Shown here: positions 51,910 to 60,656 of the stretch, piece by piece
Layout: each line of letters opens with the position of its first letter
How positions within the stretch are numbered: position 1 is the first letter of the stretch
Origin: Parahoeflea alexandrii
GTDB taxonomy: Bacteria; Pseudomonadota; Alphaproteobacteria; Rhizobiales; Rhizobiaceae
Direction of reading: 5' to 3'
NCBI RefSeq assembly: GCF_027214025.1
Contig: NZ_JAPWHB010000001.1
Coordinates: 124,001 to 188,000, forward strand
DNA: 64,000 nucleotides
Translations under genes and position numbers: made by a program
The notes under the pieces: generated by a model
The model's input: the letters and a program-made list of their open reading frames with translations, nothing else
The model's database searches: none
Told to the model about the DNA's origin: nothing

Positions 51910-52527
51910 ATGGCTGATGTTGAGTGGGCGTTGAAAGGAGAGCTGGTGCTTTCCTGCAATTGCACGGTTTTCTGCCCCTGCGTGATTTCTCTCGGCCAGC
52001 ACCCGCCCACGGAAGGCTACTGCCAGACCTGGGCCGGGTTCCGCATCGACAACGGCTATTACGGTGACACGGATCTCTCGGGGCTCAATCTCGGCCTGAT
52101 CATGGAGATTCCCGGCTACATGAGCCGCGGCAACTGGACCGCCGGCCTGTTTGTCGACAAGCGCGCCTCGATCTACGCCACCAAGGCCTTCACCAAGATC
52201 TTTACCGGCAAGGCCGGCGGCACGACGTCATTGCTGTCCATTCTGGTCGGAAACTTTCTCGGTGTTCAGCAGGAGCCGATCAGCTACGAGGTCGAGGACA
52301 AGCGACGCATCTTCAATATTCCAAAGATCATCGATGGCGTGGTTGCACCGATTCCGGGCAAGACCCATGGTGAAGACACCGTGATCTCCAACTCGGAATA
52401 CTGGATCGCACCGGAAATCATCGTGGCGAAATCCGAAAAGTCAAAGTTGCGCGCCTTTGGCCGCAACTGGAATTTTGCTGGCCGTTCGGCGGAGATCTGC
52501 GCCCTCGATTGGAGCGGCCCGAACTGA
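51910..52527 (+). CDS. DUF1326 domain protein
   Basis: A 205-residue soluble protein of the DUF1326 family. It has an N-terminal LSCNCTVFCPCVISLG with three cysteines in C-x-C-x4-C-x-C-like spacing, a likely metal- or cluster-binding site, and later GYCQTWAGFRIDNGYYGD. It is paired with the DUF2182 membrane protein. The two probably form a metal-handling membrane system, but that is inference. The pcs gene begins 25 bases after its stop. Confidence 0.87.
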   Translation: MADVEWALKGELVLSCNCTVFCPCVISLGQHPPTEGYCQTWAGFRIDNGYYGDTDLSGLNLGLIMEIPGYMSRGNWTAGLFVDKRASIYATKAFTKIFTGKAGGTTSLLSILVGNFLGVQQEPISYEVEDKRRIFNIPKIIDGVVAPIPGKTHGEDTVISNSEYWIAPEIIVAKSEKSKLRAFGRNWNFAGRSAEICALDWSGPN

Positions 52528-52552
52528 GATTGCGCTTGGAGGCGCAGGCGGC

Positions 52553-53281
52553 ATGAAGCTTCCGTTTAAATACCGCCGCGTTCCCTACGCGGAGATCAGG
52601 GCGTTTTCGGTCCATATCCTGACCGCCAGCGGCTCGTTCATGGCGTTTCTGGCGCTCGTGGCTGCAGCAGAGGACCGCTTTGTCGATCTCTGGTGGTGGC
52701 TTGCCGTCGCCATGCTGATCGACGGCATCGATGGCCCGATCGCGCGCAAACTCAACGTCAAGGAAGTGCTGCCGAACTGGTCCGGCGTCATGCTCGACAA
52801 CGTGATCGATTATGTCACCTATGTGCTGATTCCAGCCTTCGCGCTGTACCAGAGCGGGATGATTGGCGAACCCCTGTCGTTTGTGGCCGCCGGCCTGATT
52901 GTGGTCTCGAGCGCGATCTACTACGCGGACATGGGGATGAAGACGGACGAGAATTTCTTCTCCGGCTTTCCGGTGGTCTGGAACATGCTGGTGTTCACGC
53001 TGTTTGTGACCCACCCTTCGGAGATCGTTGCATTCGTCATCGTGCTGGCAGCGGTCTTCATGACATTCCTGCCAATCAATTTCCTGCACCCGGTTCGCGT
53101 GGTGCGGCTCAGGCCTGTCAATCTCACCATGTTCGTAATCTGGTCCGTGCTGTCGGGATATGCGCTGCTGCTGCATTTCGAAAGCCCGGACTGGCTGATG
53201 TGGGCGGTGATGCTGACCGGCGGATATCTGTTTGTCATCGGCGGTATCATGCAGATGTTTCCGGCGCTTGGGCGCCGGTAG
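52553..53281 (+). CDS. pcs: Phosphatidylcholine synthase
   Basis: A 242-residue membrane enzyme condensing choline with CDP-diacylglycerol to phosphatidylcholine, a pathway typical of rhizobia and other host-associated alphaproteobacteria. The CDP-alcohol phosphotransferase motif is seen in MLIDGIDGPIARKLNV and then GVMLDNVIDYVTYVLIP (DGxxAR...GxxxDxxxD form). About eight membrane helices are predicted. The start at 52553 fits the usual length of about 240; the frame is open to 52457. Choline would come from the environment or host. Confidence 0.93.
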   Translation: MKLPFKYRRVPYAEIRAFSVHILTASGSFMAFLALVAAAEDRFVDLWWWLAVAMLIDGIDGPIARKLNVKEVLPNWSGVMLDNVIDYVTYVLIPAFALYQSGMIGEPLSFVAAGLIVVSSAIYYADMGMKTDENFFSGFPVVWNMLVFTLFVTHPSEIVAFVIVLAAVFMTFLPINFLHPVRVVRLRPVNLTMFVIWSVLSGYALLLHFESPDWLMWAVMLTGGYLFVIGGIMQMFPALGRR

Positions 53282-53343
53282 AGCGTATCAACCGTTAGAC
53301 TTGTAGCCGGCTCATTGCCGAAGACTTTTTGGAGAAGACCGAC

Positions 53344-54318
53344 ATGAAGGCAATTCTCGTTTCACAACACGGCGGCCCGGAAGTGCTGGAGTGGCGCGAT
53401 CACGAAGCCGGCAATCCCGGGCCGGGGGAAGTGCGGATCCGTCAGGAAGCTGTCGGTCTCAATTTCATCGATGTCTATTTCCGCACCGGCCTCTACCCGG
53501 CGCCCAAGGGCCTGCCGCTGATTCCGGGTAACGAAGGCGCGGGCATCGTCACCGCGCTGGGCGAGGGCGTGAGCCAGTTCAACATCGGCGACCGCGTCGC
53601 CTATGTCGGTCCGCTCGGCGCCTATGCCGAAGAACGGCTGGTTCCGGCTGCGGTGCTGGTCAAGGTGCCAGACAGCGTCGGGCTGGATGTTGCCGCTGGC
53701 ATGATGCTCAAGGGCATGACTGCGGAATACCTGCTCTGCCGCACCTTTGAGGTGAAAGCCGGCGACACCATCCTGTTTCATGCCGCCGCCGGCGGTGTCG
53801 GTCTGATCGCCGGGCAATGGGCGAAGTCCATTGGCGCCACCGTCATCGGCACGGTTGGCTCCGAGGAAAAGGCGGAACTGGCCCGCAAGCATGGCTATGA
53901 CCATGTTATCAACTACCGCAGTGAGGATTTCGTCGCTCGCGTCAAGGATCTGACCGGCGGTCGTGGCGTCGACGTGGTCTATGATTCGGTCGGCAAGGAC
54001 ACTTATCCCGGCTCGCTCGACTGCCTGCGGCCGCGCGGATTGTGGGCCGCTTTCGGCCAATCGTCGGGTGCGATCGAGAATTTCAATCTCGGTCTGCTGG
54101 CGCAGAAGGGATCGCTCTACGCCACGCGGCCATCGATCTTTGTCTACAACGCCGCCCGGGCGGATCTCGAGAAATCCGCGGCGGCGCTGTTTGACAAGGT
54201 GGCGCGCGGCGATGTGCGCATCGATATCAATCAGCGTTATCCGCTTTCGGAAGCCGCGCGCGCGCACGCCGATCTTGAAGGGCGCAAGACAACCGGAACG
54301 ACCGTCATGCTGCCCTGA
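53344..54318 (+). CDS. NADPH:quinone reductase (zeta-crystallin type)
   Basis: A 324-residue zinc-independent medium-chain reductase. The N-terminal GroES-like part has GLNFIDVYFRTGLYPAPKGLP and IPGNEGAG. The Rossmann motif is FHAAAGGVGLIAGQWAKSIG, followed by DVVYDSVGKDTYPGSLDCL. It reduces quinones with NADPH. GGAG lies 9 bases before ATG 53344, which is chosen over the open frame to 53329. It stands alone between pcs and the nucleoside transporter. Confidence 0.92.
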   Translation: MKAILVSQHGGPEVLEWRDHEAGNPGPGEVRIRQEAVGLNFIDVYFRTGLYPAPKGLPLIPGNEGAGIVTALGEGVSQFNIGDRVAYVGPLGAYAEERLVPAAVLVKVPDSVGLDVAAGMMLKGMTAEYLLCRTFEVKAGDTILFHAAAGGVGLIAGQWAKSIGATVIGTVGSEEKAELARKHGYDHVINYRSEDFVARVKDLTGGRGVDVVYDSVGKDTYPGSLDCLRPRGLWAAFGQSSGAIENFNLGLLAQKGSLYATRPSIFVYNAARADLEKSAAALFDKVARGDVRIDINQRYPLSEAARAHADLEGRKTTGTTVMLP

Positions 54319-54618
54319 CCGACCGGAAAATCCGCCGGCGGGATCTGAAACACTGTTAGGATAAACTTGAGAAACGCCGGCAGTAAATGCAAATTGCGAA
54401 GGATCAAAAGTGCGGCGATTTGAAAATGCTTGTTGTTTTCAACGCGAACCTCTTGTGCGACGCACACTAATTGCGTTTGATGATCACCGGACGCAAAGAC
54501 CTTGTTGGATTTCTGTCCCTTGAATTTTGTGGCCACATGATGAAGCGTGTTTCTTGTGCTTCCGGAATTAATGCCTCGAAAGAAGGCAGATCCGGAATCG
54601 CGGATTTCAGGGGGTGAC
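54319..54618. other. Leader region of the BMP-type ABC operon
   Basis: About 300 bases, AT-richer than the flanks, probably holding the promoter of the nucleoside transporter operon. The ATPase frame is open from 54547, so an upstream start is possible. No purine riboswitch core or clear operator was recognised. Confidence 0.35.
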
Positions 54619-56199
54619 GTGCAAAACCAGCGAACCGAAACACCGCTTTTGGAAACAAGAGGGCTGACGAAGATATTCGGGAGCCTGAGGGCCTGCGACG
54701 GTATCGATCTTGCGATCGCACCGGGGGAGATACACGCGTTGCTGGGTGAAAATGGCGCCGGCAAATCGACCCTGGTCAAGATGCTGTTTGGCGTGCTGGA
54801 TCCGAGCGCAGGTGAAATCCTGTGGAAAGGCAAGCCGGTCAGGATCGGCAGCCCCGGAGAGGCGCGCGCCACCGGCGTGGGCATGGTTTTCCAGCATTTC
54901 TCGTTGTTCGAGGCACTGACCGTTGCCGAGAACATCGCTCTGGCGCTCGACGGAAAGGTCGCGATCGACCGGATCTCGGAAGAAGCCCGGCGGTTATCTC
55001 TCGAATACGGCCTGCCGCTCGATCCTTCCGCCCACGTTGCGGATCTTTCAGTGGGCGAGCGGCAGCGCATCGAGATTGTCCGTTCTCTGCTGCAGAACCC
55101 TGAACTGATCATCCTCGACGAGCCGACTTCGGTTCTGACGCCGCAGGAAGCCGACAAGCTGTTCGAGACGCTCGCCAAGCTGAAGGCGGAAGGGCGGTCG
55201 GTTCTCTATATTTCCCACCGTCTCGAAGAGGTTCAGCGGATCTGCGACCGGGCTACGGTGTTGCGTCACGGCAAGGTGACCGGGGCATGCGATCCGCGGC
55301 AGGAAACACCGTCTTCGCTGGCGCGGATGATGGTTGGCGGCGAGGTGGCGGAAATCTCCGGCGCGGGCCTCGGCGAACCGGGCGAGGTTCTGGTCGAGGT
55401 TCGCAAGCTCTCGGCACCGGCTCGCACGCCTTTTGCGGTCGCACTGCGCGATGTCGACCTGACCGTCAGGGCCGGCGAAGTGATTGCAATCGCTGGCGTT
55501 GCCGGCAACGGCCAGAGCGAACTGTTCGATGTGCTCTCGGGCGAGGTGACTGTTTCGGACGCCGACTCGCTGCGTATCGCTGATGTTCCCGCAGGACGGC
55601 TTGGCATTACCGCGCGCCGGCTGATGGGGTGCAGTTTCGTTCCCGAAGAACGGCATGGCCACGCGGCGGTGCCGAACATGAATTTGAGCGGCAACCTGGT
55701 GCTTTCGCGCTATGCGTCTGACCGCGAGGCGTTTCTGACGGGCGGCTGGCTGGGCCTGATCAGCTCCGGCCCCGTGGCGGCCGCCACCAAGCGGATCTCG
55801 GCAGCGATGGATGTGCGCAAGTCGCTGGAGGATCCTCCCGCGGGCTCTCTTTCTGGCGGAAACCTGCAGAAATTCATCGTCGGCCGCGAACTCGACCGGC
55901 AGCCGCGCGTGCTGGTGGTCAACCAGCCGACCTGGGGCGTGGACGCAGGCGCCGCCAGCCGTATTCGCCAGGCGCTGGTGGATCTGGCCAAGAGCGGCTC
56001 GGCGGTGATCGTCATCAGCCAGGATCTCGACGAGGTCTTCGAGATCGCAAGCAGTATCTCGGTGATCAACGAGGGGCAGCTCTCCAAACCGGAACCGGCA
56101 TCGGGCATGACACGCGAACGGATCGGCCTGCTGATGGGCGGCTTTCACGACGGGACCGGCCATGGCACAGAAACGGCGGAGGCGGCCCATGCGAATTGA
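54619..56199 (+). CDS. ABC transporter ATP-binding protein, BMP/nucleoside type (duplicated ATPase)
   Basis: A 526-residue protein with two ATPase halves. The first has Walker A GENGAGKST, signature LSVGERQRIEIVRSL and Walker B LIILDEPTSVL. The second has a diverged nucleotide site (AGVAGNGQSE) and signature LSGGNLQKFIVGREL. This is the RbsA/YufO-like layout of purine-nucleoside and sugar importers. GTG 54619 with AGGGGG is chosen; ATG 54571 and 54547 are alternatives. It overlaps the first permease by 11 bases. Confidence 0.9.
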   Translation: MQNQRTETPLLETRGLTKIFGSLRACDGIDLAIAPGEIHALLGENGAGKSTLVKMLFGVLDPSAGEILWKGKPVRIGSPGEARATGVGMVFQHFSLFEALTVAENIALALDGKVAIDRISEEARRLSLEYGLPLDPSAHVADLSVGERQRIEIVRSLLQNPELIILDEPTSVLTPQEADKLFETLAKLKAEGRSVLYISHRLEEVQRICDRATVLRHGKVTGACDPRQETPSSLARMMVGGEVAEISGAGLGEPGEVLVEVRKLSAPARTPFAVALRDVDLTVRAGEVIAIAGVAGNGQSELFDVLSGEVTVSDADSLRIADVPAGRLGITARRLMGCSFVPEERHGHAAVPNMNLSGNLVLSRYASDREAFLTGGWLGLISSGPVAAATKRISAAMDVRKSLEDPPAGSLSGGNLQKFIVGRELDRQPRVLVVNQPTWGVDAGAASRIRQALVDLAKSGSAVIVISQDLDEVFEIASSISVINEGQLSKPEPASGMTRERIGLLMGGFHDGTGHGTETAEAAHAN

Positions 56200-57283
56200 A
56201 CTGCAGAAACGTCCGACACCGTCCGCGCTCTACGCGGTGCTGTCGCCGTTCATCGCGCTTGGCCTGACGCTGATTGCCGGCGCGATCATGTTCACGATAC
56301 TCGGCAAGAATCCCCTCGACGCGCTCTATAGTTTCTTCATCGAGCCGCTGACCGAGGTGTGGTCGATCCATGAGCTGACAGTGAAGGCCGCGCCGCTGAT
56401 CCTGATCGCCGTCGGTCTTTCGGTCTGCTACCGCTCCAACAACTGGAATATCGGCGCCGAGGGCCAGTTCATCGTGGGCGGCATCCTGGGTTCGCTGGTG
56501 CCGATCCTGCTGCCCGGGTTCCAGAACTGGCTGACGCTGCCGCTGATGCTTGTGCTCGGCATGGCTGGCGGCGCTGCCTGGGGAGCGATCCCGGCCTTTC
56601 TCAAGACCCGCTTCAACACCAACGAGATCCTCGTGAGCCTGATGCTGGTCTATACAGCGCAGCTGTTTCTCGACTGGCTGGCCCGCGGCGTGTTGCGGGA
56701 TCCCAACGGCAACAATTTCCCCGGTTCCATTCGTTTCCCGAGTGCCGCGCAGTTGCCCGAGATCATGCCGTCGCAGGGCAGCGCCCATTACGGCATATTG
56801 TTGGCCATCATTGCAGCGGTCATTATCTGGTTCATGCTGCGGTTCACGCTCAACGGCTTCCAGGTCAGGGTGCTGGGCGCTAATCCGCGGGCAGGGCGCT
56901 TTGCCGGCTTCTCGCAGACACGGATGACCTTCTTCGCCTTCCTGCTCTCGGGCGGGCTGGCTGGTCTTGCCGGCATCGCGGAAGTGTCGGGCGCGATCGG
57001 CCAGCTGCGCGAGACGATTTCGCCCGGTTACGGATTTACCGCCATCATCGTTGCCTTCCTGGGACGGCTTAGTCCGCTTGGGGCGATTGCCGCGGGCTTC
57101 ATGCTGGCTCTGACATATCTCGGCGGCGAGGCGGCGCAGATGACGCTTGGCGTCTCCGACAAGGTCGGCCGGGTGTTCCAGGGATTGCTGCTGTTCTTCG
57201 TGCTCGGCTGCGACACGCTGATCAATTACCAGGTGCGGCTGGTGCTGCGCAAAGCGGCCCCGGCGGCCGGAGGCCAAGGCTGA
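56189..57283 (+). CDS. ABC transporter permease, BMP/nucleoside type (first)
   Basis: A 364-residue permease of the BPD_transp_2 family with eight to ten helices. NNWNIGAEGQFIVGGILGSL and the coupling region RVLGANPRAGRFAGFSQTR are typical. The start at 56189 has GGAGG 6 bases upstream. It overlaps the ATPase stop by 11 bases and the next permease by one base. It forms a channel heterodimer with the next product. Confidence 0.92.
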   Translation: MRIELQKRPTPSALYAVLSPFIALGLTLIAGAIMFTILGKNPLDALYSFFIEPLTEVWSIHELTVKAAPLILIAVGLSVCYRSNNWNIGAEGQFIVGGILGSLVPILLPGFQNWLTLPLMLVLGMAGGAAWGAIPAFLKTRFNTNEILVSLMLVYTAQLFLDWLARGVLRDPNGNNFPGSIRFPSAAQLPEIMPSQGSAHYGILLAIIAAVIIWFMLRFTLNGFQVRVLGANPRAGRFAGFSQTRMTFFAFLLSGGLAGLAGIAEVSGAIGQLRETISPGYGFTAIIVAFLGRLSPLGAIAAGFMLALTYLGGEAAQMTLGVSDKVGRVFQGLLLFFVLGCDTLINYQVRLVLRKAAPAAGGQG

Positions 57284-58203
57284 TGGACATTGCCCAGAAT
57301 ATTCTGCTGACGATCATGACGGCGGCGACGCCCCTGCTGATCGCCGCCATCGGCGAACTGGTGGTCGAACGCTCCGGCGTGCTCAACCTCGGTGTCGAGG
57401 GCATGATGGTGATCGGCGCGGTCTGCGGATTTGCAGCGACGATCCTCAGCGGCTCGCCCTGGATCGGCATGCTGGCGGCAATTGCCGCCGGCGCTGTCGC
57501 TTCGCTGCTGTTTGGCGTGCTGACCTTGTCTCTTGCCGCCAATCAGGTCGCCACCGGATTGTCGCTCACTTTGCTCGGCCTCGGTTTATCGGGGATGATC
57601 GGGGAGAGTTTCGTCGGCTCCGCCGGGATCAAGCTCGCAAGCCTCGACATTCCGGTGCTCAGCGACATTCCGTTGATCGGACGGCTGGTCTTCGGCCAAG
57701 ACCCGATCTTCTACATCTCACTGATCCTTACCGGCGGTGTCGCCTGGTTCCTGTTTCGGACGCGTGCCGGGCTGACCTTGCGCGCGATCGGCGACAATCA
57801 CGCCTCGGCCCATGCGCTGGGTATCAACGTGCTCAAGATCCGGTATCTGGCGGTGATGTTCGGCGGCGCCTGCGCCGGTCTCGCCGGTGCGCATCTGTCG
57901 CTGGTCTACACGCCGCAATGGGTCGAGAACATGACAGCCGGCCGCGGCTGGATCGCGCTGGCGCTGGTGGTGTTCGCATCGTGGCGGCCATGGCGCGTGC
58001 TCGGCGGCGCCTACCTGTTCGGCGCGGTATCGATCGGGCAGTTGCATGCCCAGGCGCTCGGCTTTGGGATTCCGTCGCAGTTTCTTTCGGCCTTGCCCTA
58101 TGTGGCCACCATCGTGGTCCTGGTCATCATATCGCGCGACCGGCGCTTGACACTGATGAACACTCCGGCTTCGCTGGGACAACCCTTTGTGCCTGACCGG
58201 TAG
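57283..58203 (+). CDS. ABC transporter permease, BMP/nucleoside type (second)
   Basis: A 306-residue permease of the same family. [20 protein letters not shown] marks the family, and [21 protein letters not shown] is the coupling loop. Its start shares one base with the first permease stop. It completes the membrane channel of the importer, and the binding protein follows after 78 bases. Confidence 0.92.
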   Translation: MDIAQNILLTIMTAATPLLIAAIGELVVERSGVLNLGVEGMMVIGAVCGFAATILSGSPWIGMLAAIAAGAVASLLFGVLTLSLAANQVATGLSLTLLGLGLSGMIGESFVGSAGIKLASLDIPVLSDIPLIGRLVFGQDPIFYISLILTGGVAWFLFRTRAGLTLRAIGDNHASAHALGINVLKIRYLAVMFGGACAGLAGAHLSLVYTPQWVENMTAGRGWIALALVVFASWRPWRVLGGAYLFGAVSIGQLHAQALGFGIPSQFLSALPYVATIVVLVIISRDRRLTLMNTPASLGQPFVPDR

Positions 58204-58281
58204 GGCCCGGTCGCCAAGGCGCGAGACAACAAACCACATTCCATCCGGCGGAGCCGGAGGAGCAACAGAGAGGTGAACCAA

Positions 58282-59352
58282 ATGAGAAAGATTGTTTTTG
58301 CGCTGGCGGCGACGCTTGCAGTGACCGCGGTCACGAGCGCACTGGCTGAAGACAAGTACAAGGCCTGCTTCATCTATGTCGGCTCGAAGACCGACGGCGG
58401 CTGGACCCAGGCGCATGAAGTCGGCCGCGAATATGCCCAGGAGAAGCTCGGCGACAAGGTCGAGACCGTGGCGCTCGAGAACGTGCCGGAAGGTCCGGAC
58501 GCCGAACGCGCCATCGAGCGCTTCGCCCGTTCGGGCTGCGGCATCATCTTCACCACCTCGTTCGGCTTCATGGATCCGACGCTGGCCGTGGCCGCAAAGT
58601 TCCCGGACGTGAAGTTCGAGCATGCGACGGGCTACAAGACCGCCCCGAACGTGACCACCTACAACTCGCGCTTCTACGAAGGCCGCTACATCATCGGCCA
58701 GATCGCCGGCAAGATGTCCAAGACCGGCGTTGCCGGCTACATCGCCTCGTTCCCGATCCCGGAAGTGGTGATGGGCATCAACGGCTTCCTGCATGGCGCG
58801 CGTTCGGTGAATCCGGACTTCAAGCTCAAGGTCGTATGGGTCAACAGCTGGTTCGACGCCGGCAAGGAAGCCGATGCAGCCAAGGCGCTGATCGACCAGG
58901 GTGTCGACATCATCACCCAGCACACCGATTCCACCGGTCCGATGCAGGTTGCCGAAGAACGCGGCATCAAGGCCTTCGGCCAGGCATTCGACCAGATCAA
59001 GGCTGGCCCGACCGCACAGCTGACCGCCATCGAGGACACCTGGGGTCCCTATTACGAGAAGCAGATCAAGGCTGCGATGGACGGCACCTGGCAGGGCGGC
59101 CAGTCCTCCTGGGACGGGCTCAAGGACGGCATTCTGTCGATGGCGCCCTACACCAACATGCCTGACGACGTGAAGGCGATGGCGGAAGAGACCCAGGCCA
59201 AGATCGAATCGGGCGAACTGCATCCCTTCACCGGCCCGATCAACAAGCAGGACGGCAGCGTCTGGCTCAAGGAAGGCGAAGTCTCCGACGACGGCACGCT
59301 TCTGGGCATGAACTTCTACATCGAGGGCGTGGACGACAAGCTGCCGCAGTAA
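58282..59352 (+). CDS. BMP family substrate-binding protein (nucleoside importer)
   Basis: A 356-residue periplasmic protein of the basic membrane protein (BMP/PnrA/Med) family. The signal peptide is IVFALAATLAVTAVTSA, cleaved before EDKYKACFIYVGSKTDGGW, in which GSKTDGGW is the usual ligand-loop opening. FARSGCGIIFTTSFGFMDPT is also family-typical. Such proteins bind purine nucleosides. AGAGG precedes ATG 58282. Codon use is strongly biased, in line with high expression. A terminator follows at 59387-59409. Confidence 0.92.
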   Translation: MRKIVFALAATLAVTAVTSALAEDKYKACFIYVGSKTDGGWTQAHEVGREYAQEKLGDKVETVALENVPEGPDAERAIERFARSGCGIIFTTSFGFMDPTLAVAAKFPDVKFEHATGYKTAPNVTTYNSRFYEGRYIIGQIAGKMSKTGVAGYIASFPIPEVVMGINGFLHGARSVNPDFKLKVVWVNSWFDAGKEADAAKALIDQGVDIITQHTDSTGPMQVAEERGIKAFGQAFDQIKAGPTAQLTAIEDTWGPYYEKQIKAAMDGTWQGGQSSWDGLKDGILSMAPYTNMPDDVKAMAEETQAKIESGELHPFTGPINKQDGSVWLKEGEVSDDGTLLGMNFYIEGVDDKLPQ

Positions 59353-59386
59353 GCCGATCCCGGCTAACACGACACTCTCATGAGCG

Positions 59387-59409
59387 GGGGCGGCTACATA
59401 GGCCGCCCC
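59387..59409 (+). terminator. Terminator of the BMP importer operon
   Basis: GGGGCGGC (59387-59394) and GCCGCCCC (59402-59409) pair around a 7-base loop and are followed by TTCTTGTT. It is placed 35 bases after the binding-protein stop, a good intrinsic terminator. Confidence 0.8.
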
Positions 59410-59438
59410 TTCTTGTTAATCCCCGCGTCTTATCGCCC

Positions 59439-60557
59439 TTATTCGGCTGGCGCGGGGTATTGCCACGCGGTCCGGGGCAGGAACCGGCCGATCGGTGTGA
59501 ACAGCGCGCGGATCAGGACGCGCCCGGCTGGTTCGAGATACTTGTAGATCGCCAAGCTGAAAGCGAGCGACAGGGCCAGTGCCAGCGCAAACGCAGCCCA
59601 TTTGCCGATCATCGGTCCGGTTGCATTCATCAGGATATATCCGGCATTCTGATGGATGAGGTAGAACGGGTAGCTGATGCCGCCAAGCGCCAGCACCCAC
59701 GGGCTGGCCTTAATATGGCGGCCAACGACAGCGGCCAGCACGAACGCGGCGATGATGCCCGCGTTGGCCAGGGCCACGACCGGACCGCTCGAGGCTTCCT
59801 CAAGGCGGGCAATGACATCGAGCCGCTGCACCTCGGCTGCGTGAAAGGTCATGATCGTCGCCAACGCGGCAAGCAGCAGCCGCAAGGTGCTGCCGCCGAG
59901 CGACGAAATCCGCCAGACCATGATGCCGAGCGCGAAATAGCTGCCATATTCGGTCAGGAACAGGAGCTCCACCGGGCGCGATCCCAGCATGGTGTTGTTG
60001 ACCATGACAAGCATGATCCAGATTGCCACGGCGGCATCGGTGTGGCGGGGCAGAACGCCCGAGAACAGGCCGATCGCCACCCAGCCATAGAAGATGATCT
60101 CGATGACGATTGACCAGTAGGCTCCGTCCATGAAATCGGCACCGAACATCGGAGCGAGCATGGTGAGGTTTGCGAGCCATTGGAAAATATCGGTGGAATA
60201 GGGCGGCAGGCCCCACCAGGCCATCACCAGGAAGGTCAGGGTCATGGCCGCAAGATGCGCGGGATAGAGGCGCGCCAGGCGGTCGACGGAAAATCCATAC
60301 CAGTCGCGCCCGGAGGCGGACCAGATGATGACAAAACCGGAAATCATGAAGAACAGGTTGACGCCCAGGTAGCCGAGCGAAACCGAAACACCCGCCGCGC
60401 CGAAGCCGAAATCGAGATAGCCGCCTTCCCGGGCGCCACGGTAGAGGAAATGATAGACGGCAACCGTCAGCGCCGCGGCAAAGCGCAGCAGATCCAGCAA
60501 TCCGTTCCGCTGGGCGGCGGCCCCTCCGGGATGGACTGATGATGGATGAGCGCGCAT
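59439..60557 (-). CDS. Acyltransferase family membrane protein (OafA/YrhL type)
   Basis: A 372-residue acyltransferase-3 family protein with about ten membrane helices. The N-terminus NGLLDLLRFAAALTVAVYHF has the R-F-x-A-A and catalytic-type His region; LGYLGVNLFFMISGFVII is the second signature. There is no C-terminal SGNH domain. Such enzymes acetylate or succinylate surface polysaccharides. GGAG lies 7 bases before ATG 60557; the frame is open to 60599. It is convergent with the BMP operon and co-directional with the aminotransferase upstream of it (99 bases away). Confidence 0.87.
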   Translation of the reverse strand: MRAHPSSVHPGGAAAQRNGLLDLLRFAAALTVAVYHFLYRGAREGGYLDFGFGAAGVSVSLGYLGVNLFFMISGFVIIWSASGRDWYGFSVDRLARLYPAHLAAMTLTFLVMAWWGLPPYSTDIFQWLANLTMLAPMFGADFMDGAYWSIVIEIIFYGWVAIGLFSGVLPRHTDAAVAIWIMLVMVNNTMLGSRPVELLFLTEYGSYFALGIMVWRISSLGGSTLRLLLAALATIMTFHAAEVQRLDVIARLEEASSGPVVALANAGIIAAFVLAAVVGRHIKASPWVLALGGISYPFYLIHQNAGYILMNATGPMIGKWAAFALALALSLAFSLAIYKYLEPAGRVLIRALFTPIGRFLPRTAWQYPAPAE

Positions 60558-60656
60558 TCTGATCTCCTGTTCAGGACCGGGATCATAGCGCATATGCAAA
60601 CGCCGGGCTCGATAACCCGGCGTTAAGCTTAAGCGTAAAGGTTAAACTCCGCCGCT

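Noticed and set aside
57718-59370. A 550-codon minus-strand frame opposite the BMP permease and binding protein
   Set aside because: It spans two well-defined genes and the gap between them; the protein has no recognisable domain.
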